Of a stretch of DNA of 64,000 nucleotides, positions 1-8,867 are shown one piece after another. The notes below the pieces were generated by a model, which saw nothing but the letters and a program-made list of their open reading frames with translations, did no database searches and had not been told where the DNA came from. The stretch is from Stutzerimonas nitrititolerans (lineage in GTDB: Bacteria; Pseudomonadota; Gammaproteobacteria; Pseudomonadales; Pseudomonadaceae), in NCBI RefSeq assembly GCF_003696285.1, contig NZ_RFFL01000006.1:186001-250000 (forward strand), read 5' to 3'. Positions within the stretch are counted from its first letter, which is position 1. Each line of letters begins with the position of its first letter. The translations under genes and the position numbers were made by a program.

Positions 1-711
1 AGCCGCCGGCCCGACCTGCGCAAGCAGCTGTCGAGCAGAGATGTGCCAATTCAACAGCTCGGGCAACAGCACCCGATTGACCGTGACAAAATTCCCCACC
101 AGACCGAAGCTCACCAGCAATACGCGCACGGGCAGCCAGTCGAAGGCGTGCTGCAATTGCGCGGCGCGTTCACGCACACCGGCCAGTTGCGAATGTTCCG
201 TGGCCAGCGCAAGCAGGCGGTACGCCAGGGCAGCCATCGGCCCGAGCAGCAGGTACCAGAAGATCACCGCGAAGAAACCCTGATGGCTGCGCCATAGCAG
301 GTGCGCCTGTATAGCCGCCATGAGACTGCGCGGGTCGGCCGCCGCCAGGCCGAGATCACGCTCGGCCACCAGCGCCGCGGCTTCGCTGTCGCCTCGCCGC
401 CAGGCATCGCGAAACGGCCCCAGTTCGCGCTTGGCATGCCCACGCCCGAGGGCGTAGAGCAGCACCAGCAGATGCAGCGGCAGGCTCAGCCAGCCGTATG
501 CCAGCGGCTCCAGCGCCAGCAGCAGCGCGCCGAGCAGCAGCACCGGCAGCAGCACGGTCAGCGCCAGCACCAGCCAGGGCGAGGTCTCGCCCCGCTGATT
601 GGCTTCGATCCTGGCCAGGCCCCGCAGCCAGGGGCCGTCGTGCTGCGCGTTGTCTTTCCAGTCGGTGAGCTTCTCGATCAGCAGCACCAGCAATACCACC
701 AGAAAACTCAT
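1..711 (-). CDS. ampE: AmpE inner-membrane protein, 3' end outside window
   Basis: The reading frame opens at an ATG at 711 and stays open to the left edge (237 codons), so roughly the last 40 residues of a family usually near 280 aa are missing. The N-terminus (MSFLVVLLVLLIEKLTDW) is typical of AmpE, and several hydrophobic segments are visible. AmpE is a membrane protein encoded with ampD and linked to beta-lactamase induction; its biochemical role is unsettled. It follows ampD on the same strand, but a repeat of about 200 bp separates the two, so tight ampDE co-transcription may be weakened here. Confidence 0.88.
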   Translation of the reverse strand, partial: MSFLVVLLVLLIEKLTDWKDNAQHDGPWLRGLARIEANQRGETSPWLVLALTVLLPVLLLGALLLALEPLAYGWLSLPLHLLVLLYALGRGHAKRELGPFRDAWRRGDSEAAALVAERDLGLAAADPRSLMAAIQAHLLWRSHQGFFAVIFWYLLLGPMAALAYRLLALATEHSQLAGVRERAAQLQHAFDWLPVRVLLVSFGLVGNFVTVNRVLLPELLNWHISARQLLAQVGPAA

Positions 712-726
712 CTATCCGCCCCCTAT

Positions 727-928
727 CAGGCCGTTGAAAAACTACCTACGTTGCCATTGCTGCGTTAAAAACAGGCTCAAAATGCTCATTTAGAACACTA
801 AACTGCGCTTTTTGACTCACTGCGCTCGCCCTCCGGGCCAGCCTACGGCTGTTACTTCGCTACGCTACGTTTCGCCTGTTTTTTGCCTTGCACTGGCTGC
901 CTCGCCTACATTTTTCAAAGGCCTGCTA
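727..928. repeat. Full copy (A) of a MITE-like intergenic repeat family
   Basis: The element starts CAGGCCGTTGAAAAACTAC and ends TTTTTCAAAGGCCTGCTA, so the ends are imperfect inverted repeats. The left arm (GCGTTAAAAACAGGCTCA) pairs with a right arm containing CGCCTGTTTTTTGCCTTGC. Copies at 11252-11453 and 36914-37057 share both arms; the middle differs in length. It lies between ampD and ampE and supplies the ampD stop codon. Confidence 0.75.
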
Positions 929-1492
929 TCGGAATTCATTGGTACTCGAGACCCCAGCCATGCGCAAACGCTGCCAATCGAATGCCGGCCCTGGATCGGT
1001 CTTGCGGCCGGGCGCAATGTCGCTGTGGCCGCAGATGCGCTCCGGCGTGATAGCGGGATAGGCCTGCTGCAACAACTGGCACAGCGGGATCAGCGCGGCA
1101 TACTGCGCGTCGCTGAACGGCTCGAAATCGCTGCCTTCCAGCTCGATGCCGATGGAGAAGTCATTGCAGCCCTCGCGTTCGCCGAAACGCGACACACCCG
1201 CATGCCAGGCGCGATCCAGACAGGAAACGAACTGGGTAATGGCGCCATCGCGCTCGATCAGGAAATGCGCGGACACCTGCAGCTCGCAGATCGTCTCGAA
1301 GAAGGGGTGCTCGCTGGCCGGCAGGTCGTTCTGGAAGAATTGCTGGACCTTGCCAGTCCCGTAGCAGCCCGGCGGCAGGCTGATGTTGTGGATGACCAGC
1401 AGCGAAACCTCGCCATCCGGGCGCTTGTTGAAATTCGGTGACGGACAATGGCGAATGCCTTGGCACCAGCCTGTCGCGGTATCCAGTTGCAT
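926..1492 (-). CDS. ampD: 1,6-anhydro-N-acetylmuramyl-L-alanine amidase AmpD
   Basis: Cytosolic zinc amidase that cleaves the peptide from anhydro-MurNAc in peptidoglycan recycling; its loss derepresses AmpC beta-lactamase in many pseudomonads. The zinc-ligand regions are visible: VIHNISLP (His35) and GHSDIAPGRKTDPGP near the C-terminus, carrying the second His and the Asp. Starting at MQLDTATGW (1492) gives 188 aa, the usual size; an upstream start would add eight residues. The stop codon is the TAG formed by the end of the intergenic repeat, so the last residues may have been altered by that insertion. Confidence 0.93.
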   Translation of the reverse strand: MQLDTATGWCQGIRHCPSPNFNKRPDGEVSLLVIHNISLPPGCYGTGKVQQFFQNDLPASEHPFFETICELQVSAHFLIERDGAITQFVSCLDRAWHAGVSRFGEREGCNDFSIGIELEGSDFEPFSDAQYAALIPLCQLLQQAYPAITPERICGHSDIAPGRKTDPGPAFDWQRLRMAGVSSTNEFR

Positions 1493-1579
1493 CTGGCTGA
1501 TCCTTGATCGCAGCAACCCGCAGGCTATCGCCTGCCAGATGCCTGCTGCAAGCGCACCAGCGCCACGGCCCTGTCGATC

Positions 1580-2287
1580 TCAGGTTTTCGGCAGCTTCTT
1601 TTCATCCCGGCGCGAAGCCAGGCGATCGGCCAGGCGAGTGGGTTCGGGCAATCGATAACGAGTCACGTACTGCATCACCAGTCGCGGCGCGGTGTCCAGG
1701 CTCACGCGGTTTCCCGGCGAAATGATCAAGGGCCGCACCTTGTCCTTGCTGCGCAACACCGTGCCGATGACCCGGCCACCCCTGTCCAGCAATTCGACCC
1801 TGTCGCCACGTTGCTCGCCCAGCGGCTCGTGGTGGCCGGTGAGAATCTTCTTCGCCACGCCGATGGTCGGCAAGCCGGTCACCACGCCCAGGTGCGCGGC
1901 GATGCCCAGCCCGCGCGGGTGAGCGATGCCGTGGCCGTCGGAGAAGATCAGATCGGGCACGTGCGGCAGCGCCTCGAGCGCCTGCAGCACCGCGGGCAGT
2001 TCGCGAAACGACAGCAGACCCGGAATGTAGGGCATCGAAGTCGGGACCCGCGCCAGCGTCTGGGCGATGGGTTCAAGACTCAATGCGTCCAGCAGCACCA
2101 CGGCGGCCCGGGTGATGGCGCCACCTTCCTCGAAACCCACGTCGACCCCGGCAATCAGCCGCAACGGCGGAAAATCGTCTTCCAGCCGGACCTGCGCGGC
2201 CAGCGTCTTCTGCATCTCACGTGCCGCGGCGGGGCTGCCGTCCCAGCCGGTGAAGGCATTGGCGTAACGGCCTTGCGAAGCGGTCAT
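1580..2287 (-). CDS. nfi: Endonuclease V (deoxyinosine 3' endonuclease)
   Basis: 235 aa, matching the Nfi family. It nicks DNA one base 3' of deoxyinosine in repair of deaminated adenine. Visible features are the VDVGF acidic motif (Asp49), the PYIPGLLSFRE wedge region, a DGHGIAHPRGLG catalytic loop and GVAKKILTG. The ATG at 2287 has a GGAGACGTAG ribosome site directly upstream. It lies upstream of ampD on the same strand with an 87 bp gap, so co-transcription is possible. The 165 bp to its right is a divergent promoter region shared with the GlxA-type regulator. Confidence 0.93.
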   Translation of the reverse strand: MTASQGRYANAFTGWDGSPAAAREMQKTLAAQVRLEDDFPPLRLIAGVDVGFEEGGAITRAAVVLLDALSLEPIAQTLARVPTSMPYIPGLLSFRELPAVLQALEALPHVPDLIFSDGHGIAHPRGLGIAAHLGVVTGLPTIGVAKKILTGHHEPLGEQRGDRVELLDRGGRVIGTVLRSKDKVRPLIISPGNRVSLDTAPRLVMQYVTRYRLPEPTRLADRLASRRDEKKLPKT

Positions 2288-2452
2288 CTACGTCTCCTCT
2301 GGTTCTGCGGATCATGAAAGGGTCTTCGGCGCGGTCATGGACGAAACGGCAACAGCCCCCTAGACAGCTCGCTTGAAAAATAAGACGATCCAGCCGTCTC
2401 GCGACCGTTTTACCCCCGAAAGGCATCACAATCACAACGATAAGAACAGCGT

Positions 2453-3445
2453 ATGCGCACCACCCAAGCGTTGAAGCACATCAGCATCCTGGCCACGGAA
2501 GGCGTCTTCGCCTCCACCCTGATGCACGCCAAGGATTTCTTTCACATGGCCAGCCTGCGCCACGGCAAACAGCTTGGCCTGGACCTGACACCGGCGTTCG
2601 AAACCCTGCTGGTGAGCCCCGATGGCCAGCCGGTGCAGACCTTCAGTGGCACCAGCATAGCGGTGGACGGCGCGCTGGGCGCCACCGACATCGTGATCCT
2701 GCCGGCGTTCTGGGGCAACTTCGATGAACTCTGCCGAAAGTACGCACAGGTTTTACCCTGGCTGCGCCAATGTCACGCGCAAGGCAGCGCGATCTGCGGA
2801 GAGGCGACAGGCGCGTTCTGGATGGCCGCGGCCGGGCTGCTGGATGACAAGGAAGCGACCACGCATTGGCGCTTCGCCGAAGAGTTCAGTCGACGCTTCC
2901 CTCGGGTGCAGTTCACCGCCGACAAGCACATGACCGACAGCGACAATCTCTATTGCGCCGGCGGCACCACCTCGGCCTGCGATCTGTACATGTATCTGGT
3001 GGAGCGCTTCTGTGGCGCGAACATCGCCCAGGGCATGGCGCGCGACGTGCTGTTCGAGGTGCAGCGCAACTACTGTCCTGGCCGAATCGGCTTCGGCGGC
3101 CAGAAGCTCCACCTCGACACCCGCGTATTACAGATCCAGGAATGGCTCGAAACGCATTTCGCGGACAAGTTTCGCTTCGAGGATGTCGCCCGCGAACACG
3201 GCATGAGCATCCGCAACTTCATGCGTCGTTTCCAGGCGGCCACCGGCGACAAGCCCCTGCACTACCTGCAGCGCCTGCGCATCGAAACGGCCAAGACCCT
3301 GCTCTCGACCACGCGTAAGAGCATCAAGACGATCAGCTACGAAGTGGGCTACGACGACGCGAGCTTCTTTGCCCGCCTGTTCCGCCAGCACACCGACCTG
3401 TCACCGAACCAGTATCGGCAGCAGTATCGGCACAAGAGCGGTTGA
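2453..3445 (+). CDS. GlxA-family AraC-type transcriptional regulator
   Basis: 330 aa with two parts: an N-terminal DJ-1/PfpI-like domain (residues about 8-200, with GEATGAFWMAAAGLL at the nucleophile-elbow position, reading Glu-Ala rather than a catalytic Cys) and a C-terminal pair of AraC helix-turn-helix motifs (about 225-325, ending in ISYEVGYDDASFFARLFRQ). Members of this family sense small metabolites such as amines or betaines, but nothing here identifies the ligand. It is divergent from nfi and convergent with zapE. No target operon is evident nearby, so the role is open. Confidence 0.85.
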   Translation: MRTTQALKHISILATEGVFASTLMHAKDFFHMASLRHGKQLGLDLTPAFETLLVSPDGQPVQTFSGTSIAVDGALGATDIVILPAFWGNFDELCRKYAQVLPWLRQCHAQGSAICGEATGAFWMAAAGLLDDKEATTHWRFAEEFSRRFPRVQFTADKHMTDSDNLYCAGGTTSACDLYMYLVERFCGANIAQGMARDVLFEVQRNYCPGRIGFGGQKLHLDTRVLQIQEWLETHFADKFRFEDVAREHGMSIRNFMRRFQAATGDKPLHYLQRLRIETAKTLLSTTRKSIKTISYEVGYDDASFFARLFRQHTDLSPNQYRQQYRHKSG

Positions 3446-3448
3446 AGA

Positions 3449-3506
3449 TTGGAAGCTGGAAGAACGTAGGGCCTCGCTGGCTTACTTCAGGCTTCCAGCT
3501 GCTTCC
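3449..3506. terminator. Imperfect inverted repeat, probable bidirectional terminator
   Basis: GGAAGCTGGAAG (from 3451) is complementary to CTTCCAGCTGCTTCC (to 3505) with a three-base offset. It fills the gap between two convergent stop codons. There is no strong T-tract. Similar CTGGAAGC-type hairpins occur at 16238 and 56229. Confidence 0.5.
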
Positions 3507-4601
3507 CTACGGCTTGTGCGGCCGCGCCAGGTATTCGTGGGACTGCATTTCCAGCAGACGGCTGAGGGTGCGCTGGAATTCGAACTCCAGGCGGCCGCCG
3601 GCATAGAGGTCCTTGAGTTCCACCTCGGCGGAGAGGATCAGCTTGACGTTACGGTCGTAGAACTCGTCGACCATGTTGATGAAGCGACGCGCCATGTCGT
3701 CCTTGGCCACGTTCATCTGTTCGATGTTGGAAACCAGCACCGCATCGTAGATCTTGCCCAGCTCGATGTAGTCGTTCTGGCTGCGGGGACCGTCGCACAG
3801 CGCGCGGAAGTCGAACCAGGCCACGTCATTAGCTACCTTGCGGGCGATGATCTCGCGGTTCTCGACGATCAGCGCCTCGTTCTCCAGCACCGTGCAGTTT
3901 TCCGTCAGGAGGCTGCGGAAGCTCTTCTCCAGGCTCAGCTCGGCCTCGGCGTCCAGCGGGAAATGATAGAGCTCCGCCTGCTCCAGGGCGCGCAGCCGGT
4001 AATCGATGCCGCTGTCGACGTTGACGATCTCGGTGTGCTTCTTCAGCAACTCGATCGCAGGCAGGAAGCGCGCACGCTGCAGGCCGTCCTTGTAAAGTCC
4101 GTCGGGGACGATGTTGGAGGTGGCCACCAGGCTCACGCCGTTCTTGAACAGTTCTTCGAGTAGTGTCGCGAGAATCATCGCGTCGGTGATATCCGAGACG
4201 AAGAATTCGTCGAAGCAGATCACCCGCGTCTCGTCGGCGAAGCGCTTGCCGATGATGGTCAGCGGATTCTTCTCGCCCTTGAGGGTGCGCATTTCTTCGT
4301 GCACGCGCTTCATGAAGCGGTGGAAGTGGGTGCGGGTCTTCTGCTTGAATGGCAGCGCATCGAAGAAGGTATCGACCAGATAGGTTTTGCCGCGCCCGAC
4401 ACCGCCCCAGAAGTACAGGCCCTTGACCGGCTCCTGTTGCTTCTTGCCGAACAGCTTGCCGAACAGCCCGGACTTGCCGCGCTCATCGGCTACCAGGTCG
4501 TCGTACAGGCGCTGCAGGTGGCGCACCGCATTTTCCTGGGCGGCATCATGGAAAAAGTCGGGACGTTTCAGGTCTGCCTGGTAGCGCTCGAGAGGGGTCA
4601 T
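3507..4601 (-). CDS. zapE: Cell-division protein ZapE (AFG1-like ATPase)
   Basis: A P-loop ATPase that associates with the FtsZ ring late in division. Walker A is GGVGRGKT, followed by a Walker B-like VICFDEFFVSDI. The frame extends upstream to a TTG at 4679, but the ATG at 4601 (MTPLERYQADL) gives 364 aa and matches the family N-terminus, so that start is used. It precedes trpS in reverse genomic order, a neighbour pair I recall from P. aeruginosa. The gap to trpS is 165 bp, enough for its own promoter. Confidence 0.9.
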   Translation of the reverse strand: MTPLERYQADLKRPDFFHDAAQENAVRHLQRLYDDLVADERGKSGLFGKLFGKKQQEPVKGLYFWGGVGRGKTYLVDTFFDALPFKQKTRTHFHRFMKRVHEEMRTLKGEKNPLTIIGKRFADETRVICFDEFFVSDITDAMILATLLEELFKNGVSLVATSNIVPDGLYKDGLQRARFLPAIELLKKHTEIVNVDSGIDYRLRALEQAELYHFPLDAEAELSLEKSFRSLLTENCTVLENEALIVENREIIARKVANDVAWFDFRALCDGPRSQNDYIELGKIYDAVLVSNIEQMNVAKDDMARRFINMVDEFYDRNVKLILSAEVELKDLYAGGRLEFEFQRTLSRLLEMQSHEYLARPHKP

Positions 4602-4766
4602 GGCGGAGTCTGGATAGTAAAACGGGGCGGACACTTTAGCGGCGCCCTCGGCGGTTGGCAATTTACGCAGATCGTTCAAGCAAGGTCTCCATCAAGGCCA
4701 GAGGTCGCCGAGCCTGTCAGGCGGTTCGCGGGTGGCCGCGAACCGGTTCGGCAGAGAATCGGTCGG

Positions 4767-6125
4767 CTACGCGGCGAGCGTCGCGAGCGCCTGACGCAAA
4801 CGCAGCATCGCCGCTTCGAGCAGTTCGATGCTGGCGTAGTCCGGGCTTTCGGCGAGGCACTCGCCGTCCAGCCAGAGCGTGAAACGGTCAGCCTCGTCCG
4901 TGCGCAGCTCCAGGGCATCGACACCCTCGGCGATCAGCCGCTGGCTGCAGGCTCCGATCGCCTTGGGGTCGCTGAACGGGCGCGAGAGCAGCAGCTCCTC
5001 ACCATCGGCGGCGAAGAAGCGGAAGCGGAAATTGCCATCCGCCTCGCGGAAGCTGGCGAAGCGGGCCGTCTTGCCGGCCTTCTTCTTCACCGCGGCCGTG
5101 TCCTGCACCGCGCTGCGGAAGTTGCGCAGGCCCACCGCCTCGCGCAGTTCGCCAAGGAACGGCGTGGCGATCCGGCGCGCCTTCGTGGCGCCGGCCTGGA
5201 GAATGTCCTCCAGATCGCCGGGCTTGGCGATGAGCGCATGGTAGCGCTCCCGCGCCTCGCCCAGCTCGTCGTCGAGCAGCTGGAACAAACGCTGCTTGGC
5301 CTCGCCCCAGGCCAGACCGGCCAGCAGGTCGCTCCTGAATTCGGCCAGTTGCGCCGGGGTGGCGAACGCCTGGTAGAGAGTGAACAGGTGCGAAGCGTCC
5401 GGATCCTTCGGTTCGCCGGGGAGCTTCGAGTCGGTGACGATGCGCGCGATGGTGCTTTTCAGTTCCTTGGCACTGGCGAACAGCGGGATGGTGTTGTCGT
5501 AGCTCTTGGACATCTTGCGACCATCCAGCCCCGGCAGCGTCGCCACGCTCTCCTCGATCAGCGCCTCCGGCAGGGTGAACAGTTCCTTGCCGTTGCCGAA
5601 CAGGTGATTGAAGCGCTGGCCGATGTCACGCGCCATTTCCACGTGCTGGATCTGGTCGCGACCGACCGGCACCTTGTGCGCGTTGAACATCAGGATGTCC
5701 GCCGCCATCAGCACCGGATAGCTGAACAGGCCCATGCTGACGCCGGCATCGGGGTCTTCACCCTGTTCCAGGTTCTTGTCCACCGATGCCTTGTAGGCAT
5801 GAGCCCGATTGAGCAGCCCTTTGCCCGCGACGCAGGTGAGCAACCAGGTCAGTTCGGGGATTTCCGGGATGTCCGACTGTCGATAGAAGGTCACCCGATC
5901 CGCGTCCAGCCCGGCCGCCAGCCAGGTGGCGGCGATCTCCAGGCGAGACTGCTGGATGCGCAGCGGATCATCGCACTTGATCAGCGCGTGATAGTCGGCC
6001 AGGAAGTAGAAGGAATCGGCATCGGCGGCGCGGCTGGCGACGATGGCCGGGCGAATGGCGCCCGCGTAATTGCCCAGGTGCGGCGTCCCCGTGGTGGTGA
6101 TGCCGGTAAGGATTCGGGTATTCAT
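4767..6125 (-). CDS. trpS: Tryptophan--tRNA ligase with C-terminal extension
   Basis: 452 aa class I aminoacyl-tRNA synthetase charging tRNA-Trp. The HIGH-like signature is TGTPHLGN (residues 12-19) and the KMSKS loop is at 204-208. The catalytic core ends near residue 335. The remaining part (from about 345) carries a segment like the YegP/DUF1508 fold ([21 protein letters not shown]) that short bacterial TrpS enzymes lack; I recall similar long forms in pseudomonads. It probably forms a loose unit with the hydrolase gene upstream. Confidence 0.95.
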   Translation of the reverse strand: MNTRILTGITTTGTPHLGNYAGAIRPAIVASRAADADSFYFLADYHALIKCDDPLRIQQSRLEIAATWLAAGLDADRVTFYRQSDIPEIPELTWLLTCVAGKGLLNRAHAYKASVDKNLEQGEDPDAGVSMGLFSYPVLMAADILMFNAHKVPVGRDQIQHVEMARDIGQRFNHLFGNGKELFTLPEALIEESVATLPGLDGRKMSKSYDNTIPLFASAKELKSTIARIVTDSKLPGEPKDPDASHLFTLYQAFATPAQLAEFRSDLLAGLAWGEAKQRLFQLLDDELGEARERYHALIAKPGDLEDILQAGATKARRIATPFLGELREAVGLRNFRSAVQDTAAVKKKAGKTARFASFREADGNFRFRFFAADGEELLLSRPFSDPKAIGACSQRLIAEGVDALELRTDEADRFTLWLDGECLAESPDYASIELLEAAMLRLRQALATLAA

Positions 6126-6269
6126 AACATCATCTCGATTCAGTCATTGCACAGGGCAAGGCAAAGCCGTTGAAAGCGGTGAGGACGGATCAGGCGAAGG
6201 CCGCGTTCATCTCAGGCGGCGTGAGCACCATGGCCGAGGCCGAGCACTGCATCCGCCCTGCCAGTCGAC

Positions 6270-6911
6270 TCACCCAGCCGGACCAGCCAGCCGCGGCGCC
6301 ACCAGCTCCTTGAGCTCCACCAGCTTGCCGTGAAAAAAGTGGCTGCATTCTGCCACTTTCAAAAGCTCGTGGGGGCGTTGCAAGGCTTCGGAAAAGGCGA
6401 ATACCGAAGCGGGATCGATCACTTCGTCCTCTTCGGGCTGGATGATGGCCATGCTGCACCGCTCGGCCAGCGGCTGGTCCGCCAGCCGCGACACGGCGGG
6501 GGCGATCATGAACAATCGATCCAGCGAACCGCCACGCGCTTCGATACGCCCGGCCAGCGCCGCCGCGACGAAGCCGCCGAAGGAGAACCCCAGCAGCGTC
6601 AGCGGCAACTCCGGGTGCTGTGCCTGCAACCAGGCCAGCGCCGCCTCGGCATCATCGACCTCGCCGAAGTTCATGTCGTGTATGCCCGCGCTGCCTCCTA
6701 CGCCACGGTAGTTGAAACGCAGGGTGACATATCCCGCATCACGCGCCGTGCGCTGCAGGGTGGACACTACCTTGTTCAGCATGGTCCCGCCCTTGACCGG
6801 GTTGGGATGGCAGATCAACGCCAGCCCGCGGGCATCGGACTGATCGTGGTAGAGGCCTTCCAGCACACCGGCGGGACCTTCGAAGGTGATGGGGCTTTCG
6901 CGTTTCAACAA
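6270..6911 (-). CDS. Alpha/beta hydrolase of unknown substrate
   Basis: 213 aa with a nucleophile elbow GFSFGG (Ser110), an oxyanion-type HPNP motif at 35-38 and a late His in SHFFHGK. This is the pattern of the small dienelactone hydrolase-like family (YcjY/Fes relatives). There is no signal peptide, so it is cytosolic. It lies upstream of trpS on the same strand with a 144 bp gap. The substrate is unknown. Confidence 0.85.
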   Translation of the reverse strand: MLKRESPITFEGPAGVLEGLYHDQSDARGLALICHPNPVKGGTMLNKVVSTLQRTARDAGYVTLRFNYRGVGGSAGIHDMNFGEVDDAEAALAWLQAQHPELPLTLLGFSFGGFVAAALAGRIEARGGSLDRLFMIAPAVSRLADQPLAERCSMAIIQPEEDEVIDPASVFAFSEALQRPHELLKVAECSHFFHGKLVELKELVAPRLAGPAG

Positions 6912-7013
6912 AATGAACTCCGTGACCTTGGATGAAGTCGACTCGTCTTGCTTAAGCAGCCCGGTGACCGCCGCATCGCGTCACGGTATACAGGGCAGGT
7001 AGGAGACGTTAAC

Positions 7014-7045
7014 GTATCAGGCGGTTGAAAAACCACCGCGTCGGG
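7014..7045. repeat. Fragment of the MITE-like repeat family (one end only)
   Basis: TATCAGGCGGTTGAAAAACC resembles the left end of copy A (TATCAGGCCGTTGAAAAAC). The rest of the element is absent. It lies between the divergent hydrolase and zapG genes. Confidence 0.5.
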
Positions 7046-7155
7046 TGATGCAGTACCGGGACGCAGCGCGTTTCGGCTGTTGTCGGCCTGCTCGTGACCA
7101 CGCCTGGATTTTCATGACCTGAACAGCACAGCCGTTTTATATAGAGGAAGGACTC

Positions 7156-7587
7156 GTGGAACAGACCCTCGCGACCTGGTTGCTCCCGATCGTCGGCGTC
7201 ATCGTCGGCATCGCCATAGGTTTCCTGGTGGCTCGCAACAGCGCACCCAATCGCACACAGCGTCAGGTGGACGATCTGCAAGAGCGCTTCGATACCTATC
7301 AGAGTGAAGTGGTGACCCACTTCAACACCACGGCGAGCCTGCTGCGCAAGCTCACCAACAGCTACCAGGACATCCAGGATCACCTGTCCGAAGGGGCCGA
7401 CAAACTGGCGCTCGACGAACAGACCCGCCAGCGCTTGCTCGCCGCCCTGCACAGCGAAGAGAGCCCTTCTCATCGCGAGCGCCTGTCCTCGCCAGCCTTT
7501 ACCGAGCCGCCCAAGGACTATGCCCCCAAGAGCGACGACACGCCCGGCACACTGCATGAAAACTTCGGCCTGAAGAGCCGGCCCTGA
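7156..7587 (+). CDS. zapG: ZapG/YhcB (DUF1043) membrane-anchored envelope protein
   Basis: 143 aa with one N-terminal transmembrane helix (about 8-25), a coiled-coil region (about 35-105) and a polar, disordered tail. YhcB/ZapG proteins link division and envelope biogenesis at the inner membrane. The start is a GTG at 7156 behind a strong AGGAAGGA site. It converges on nadC with only 45 bp between stop codons. Confidence 0.85.
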   Translation: MEQTLATWLLPIVGVIVGIAIGFLVARNSAPNRTQRQVDDLQERFDTYQSEVVTHFNTTASLLRKLTNSYQDIQDHLSEGADKLALDEQTRQRLLAALHSEESPSHRERLSSPAFTEPPKDYAPKSDDTPGTLHENFGLKSRP

Positions 7588-7632
7588 CACCATCGCGGCA
7601 AGCCCTCGCCTGCCGCCATTCACCTCACCCGA

Positions 7633-8481
7633 TCACTGGGCCAGGCGCATCGACAGATCGATCGCCTGGACATGCTTGGTCAGGGCTCCGATCGAGATAT
7701 AGTCCACGCCGGTTTCGGCGATACTGCGCAGGGTCTCGTCGCTGATCCCGCCTGACGCCTCCAGCTTCGCGCGGCCGGCATTGATGGCGACCGCCGTGCG
7801 CATGTCATCCAGACTGAGTTCGTCGAGCATGACGATGTCCACCCCCGCCGCAAGCGCCTGTTCCAGCTCGCCAAGACTTTCCACTTCCACCTCCACCGGC
7901 TTGCCCGGCGCGATCCGGTGCGCGGCGGCAATGGCCTCGGCGATACCGCCACAGGCGGCGATGTGGTTTTCCTTGATCAGGAACGCGTCATAGAGGCCGA
8001 TCCGGTGGTTGTGGCAACCGCCACAGGTCACCGCATACTTCTGTGCCAGACGCAGCCCGGGCAGGGTCTTGCGGGTATCCAACAAGCGCACGCCGGTGCC
8101 TTCCACCAGATCGGCATAGTGGCGGCAGCGCGTGGCGACACCGGACAGGGTCTGCAGGAAGTTCAGCGCCGTGCGCTCCCCACTGAGCAGCGCACGCGCC
8201 GGCCCTTCGAGCTGGAACAATACCCGGCCCGCCTCGACCTGCTCGCCATCGACCACCTGCCAGTGCACCGCAACACGCGGATCGAGCTGCCGAAACACGC
8301 TGTCCACCCAGGCCGAACCACTGATGACGGCTCGCTCGCGAGTGATGACCGAGGCATGCGCCAGGCGCTCCGCGGGGATCAGCTGCGCGGTAATGTCACC
8401 CGTGCCGATATCCTCGGCCAGCGCACGACGAACATTGCTTTCGATTTCAGCGCCAAGATCGGCGATAACGAGATTGGTCAC
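7633..8481 (-). CDS. nadC: Nicotinate-nucleotide pyrophosphorylase (carboxylating)
   Basis: 282 aa type II phosphoribosyltransferase that converts quinolinate and PRPP to nicotinate mononucleotide in de novo NAD synthesis. Visible are [16 protein letters not shown], the substrate-binding TRKTLPGLR, and the barrel end EASGGI. It is a monocistronic-looking gene on the minus strand. In P. aeruginosa I recall nadC near ampD and the DUF1631 gene; here other genes separate it from ampD. Confidence 0.95.
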   Translation of the reverse strand: MTNLVIADLGAEIESNVRRALAEDIGTGDITAQLIPAERLAHASVITRERAVISGSAWVDSVFRQLDPRVAVHWQVVDGEQVEAGRVLFQLEGPARALLSGERTALNFLQTLSGVATRCRHYADLVEGTGVRLLDTRKTLPGLRLAQKYAVTCGGCHNHRIGLYDAFLIKENHIAACGGIAEAIAAAHRIAPGKPVEVEVESLGELEQALAAGVDIVMLDELSLDDMRTAVAINAGRAKLEASGGISDETLRSIAETGVDYISIGALTKHVQAIDLSMRLAQ

Positions 8482-8867
8482 AGGCAGGCTCCGGTGGAAT
8501 TCGACGCGATTATAGAGGCTCGCTTGGGAAAAGGCGCAGGCGCTGGAGCGGCCCTTTGCACCCTGTTCACGACCGTCCGTAGGAAAAGCCGGGGCTATGT
8601 GTGAGCTGGGTCATGTCCGAGGGCAAATGCACGCTAGGCTGATGGACAGGATGCTTATAATGCTGTCAGAAATTGACGCCAGCGAAATGGCGAATTCTCG
8701 AACTTCAGAATTTTAGAACGATCGTTGTCTGATCGGCTGGCAATACGCTGAATCGCCAAGGGGCCACCCGCGCCGGCTGATTCTTTTCCATTGCCCCTAT
8801 CAGCCATCAGCGGCATGCTAGGCGTTGTCGATTGCCGACAGCAGCTGACCGCAGGGAGAGAGTCTCG
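8482..8867. promoter_or_regulatory. Divergent nadC / DUF1631 intergenic region
   Basis: 386 bp without a convincing gene. The only promoter-like element I see is a TATAAT hexamer at 8656-8661 reading rightward, without a good -35 at standard spacing. No repeat of the families described elsewhere in the window is apparent here. Confidence 0.3.

Noticed and set aside
4299-6173. Plus-strand open frame of 624 codons over zapE/trpS
   Set aside because: It is antisense to two well-identified genes and made of repetitive Gln/Arg/Leu-rich sequence typical of shadow frames.
7009-7623. Minus-strand open frame over zapG
   Set aside because: zapG has the membrane helix and coiled coil of its family and a strong ribosome site; the antisense frame has neither.
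8656-8661. TATAAT as a firm promoter of the DUF1631 gene
   Set aside because: No acceptable -35 at 16-18 bp; mentioned only as a weak candidate in the intergenic entry.
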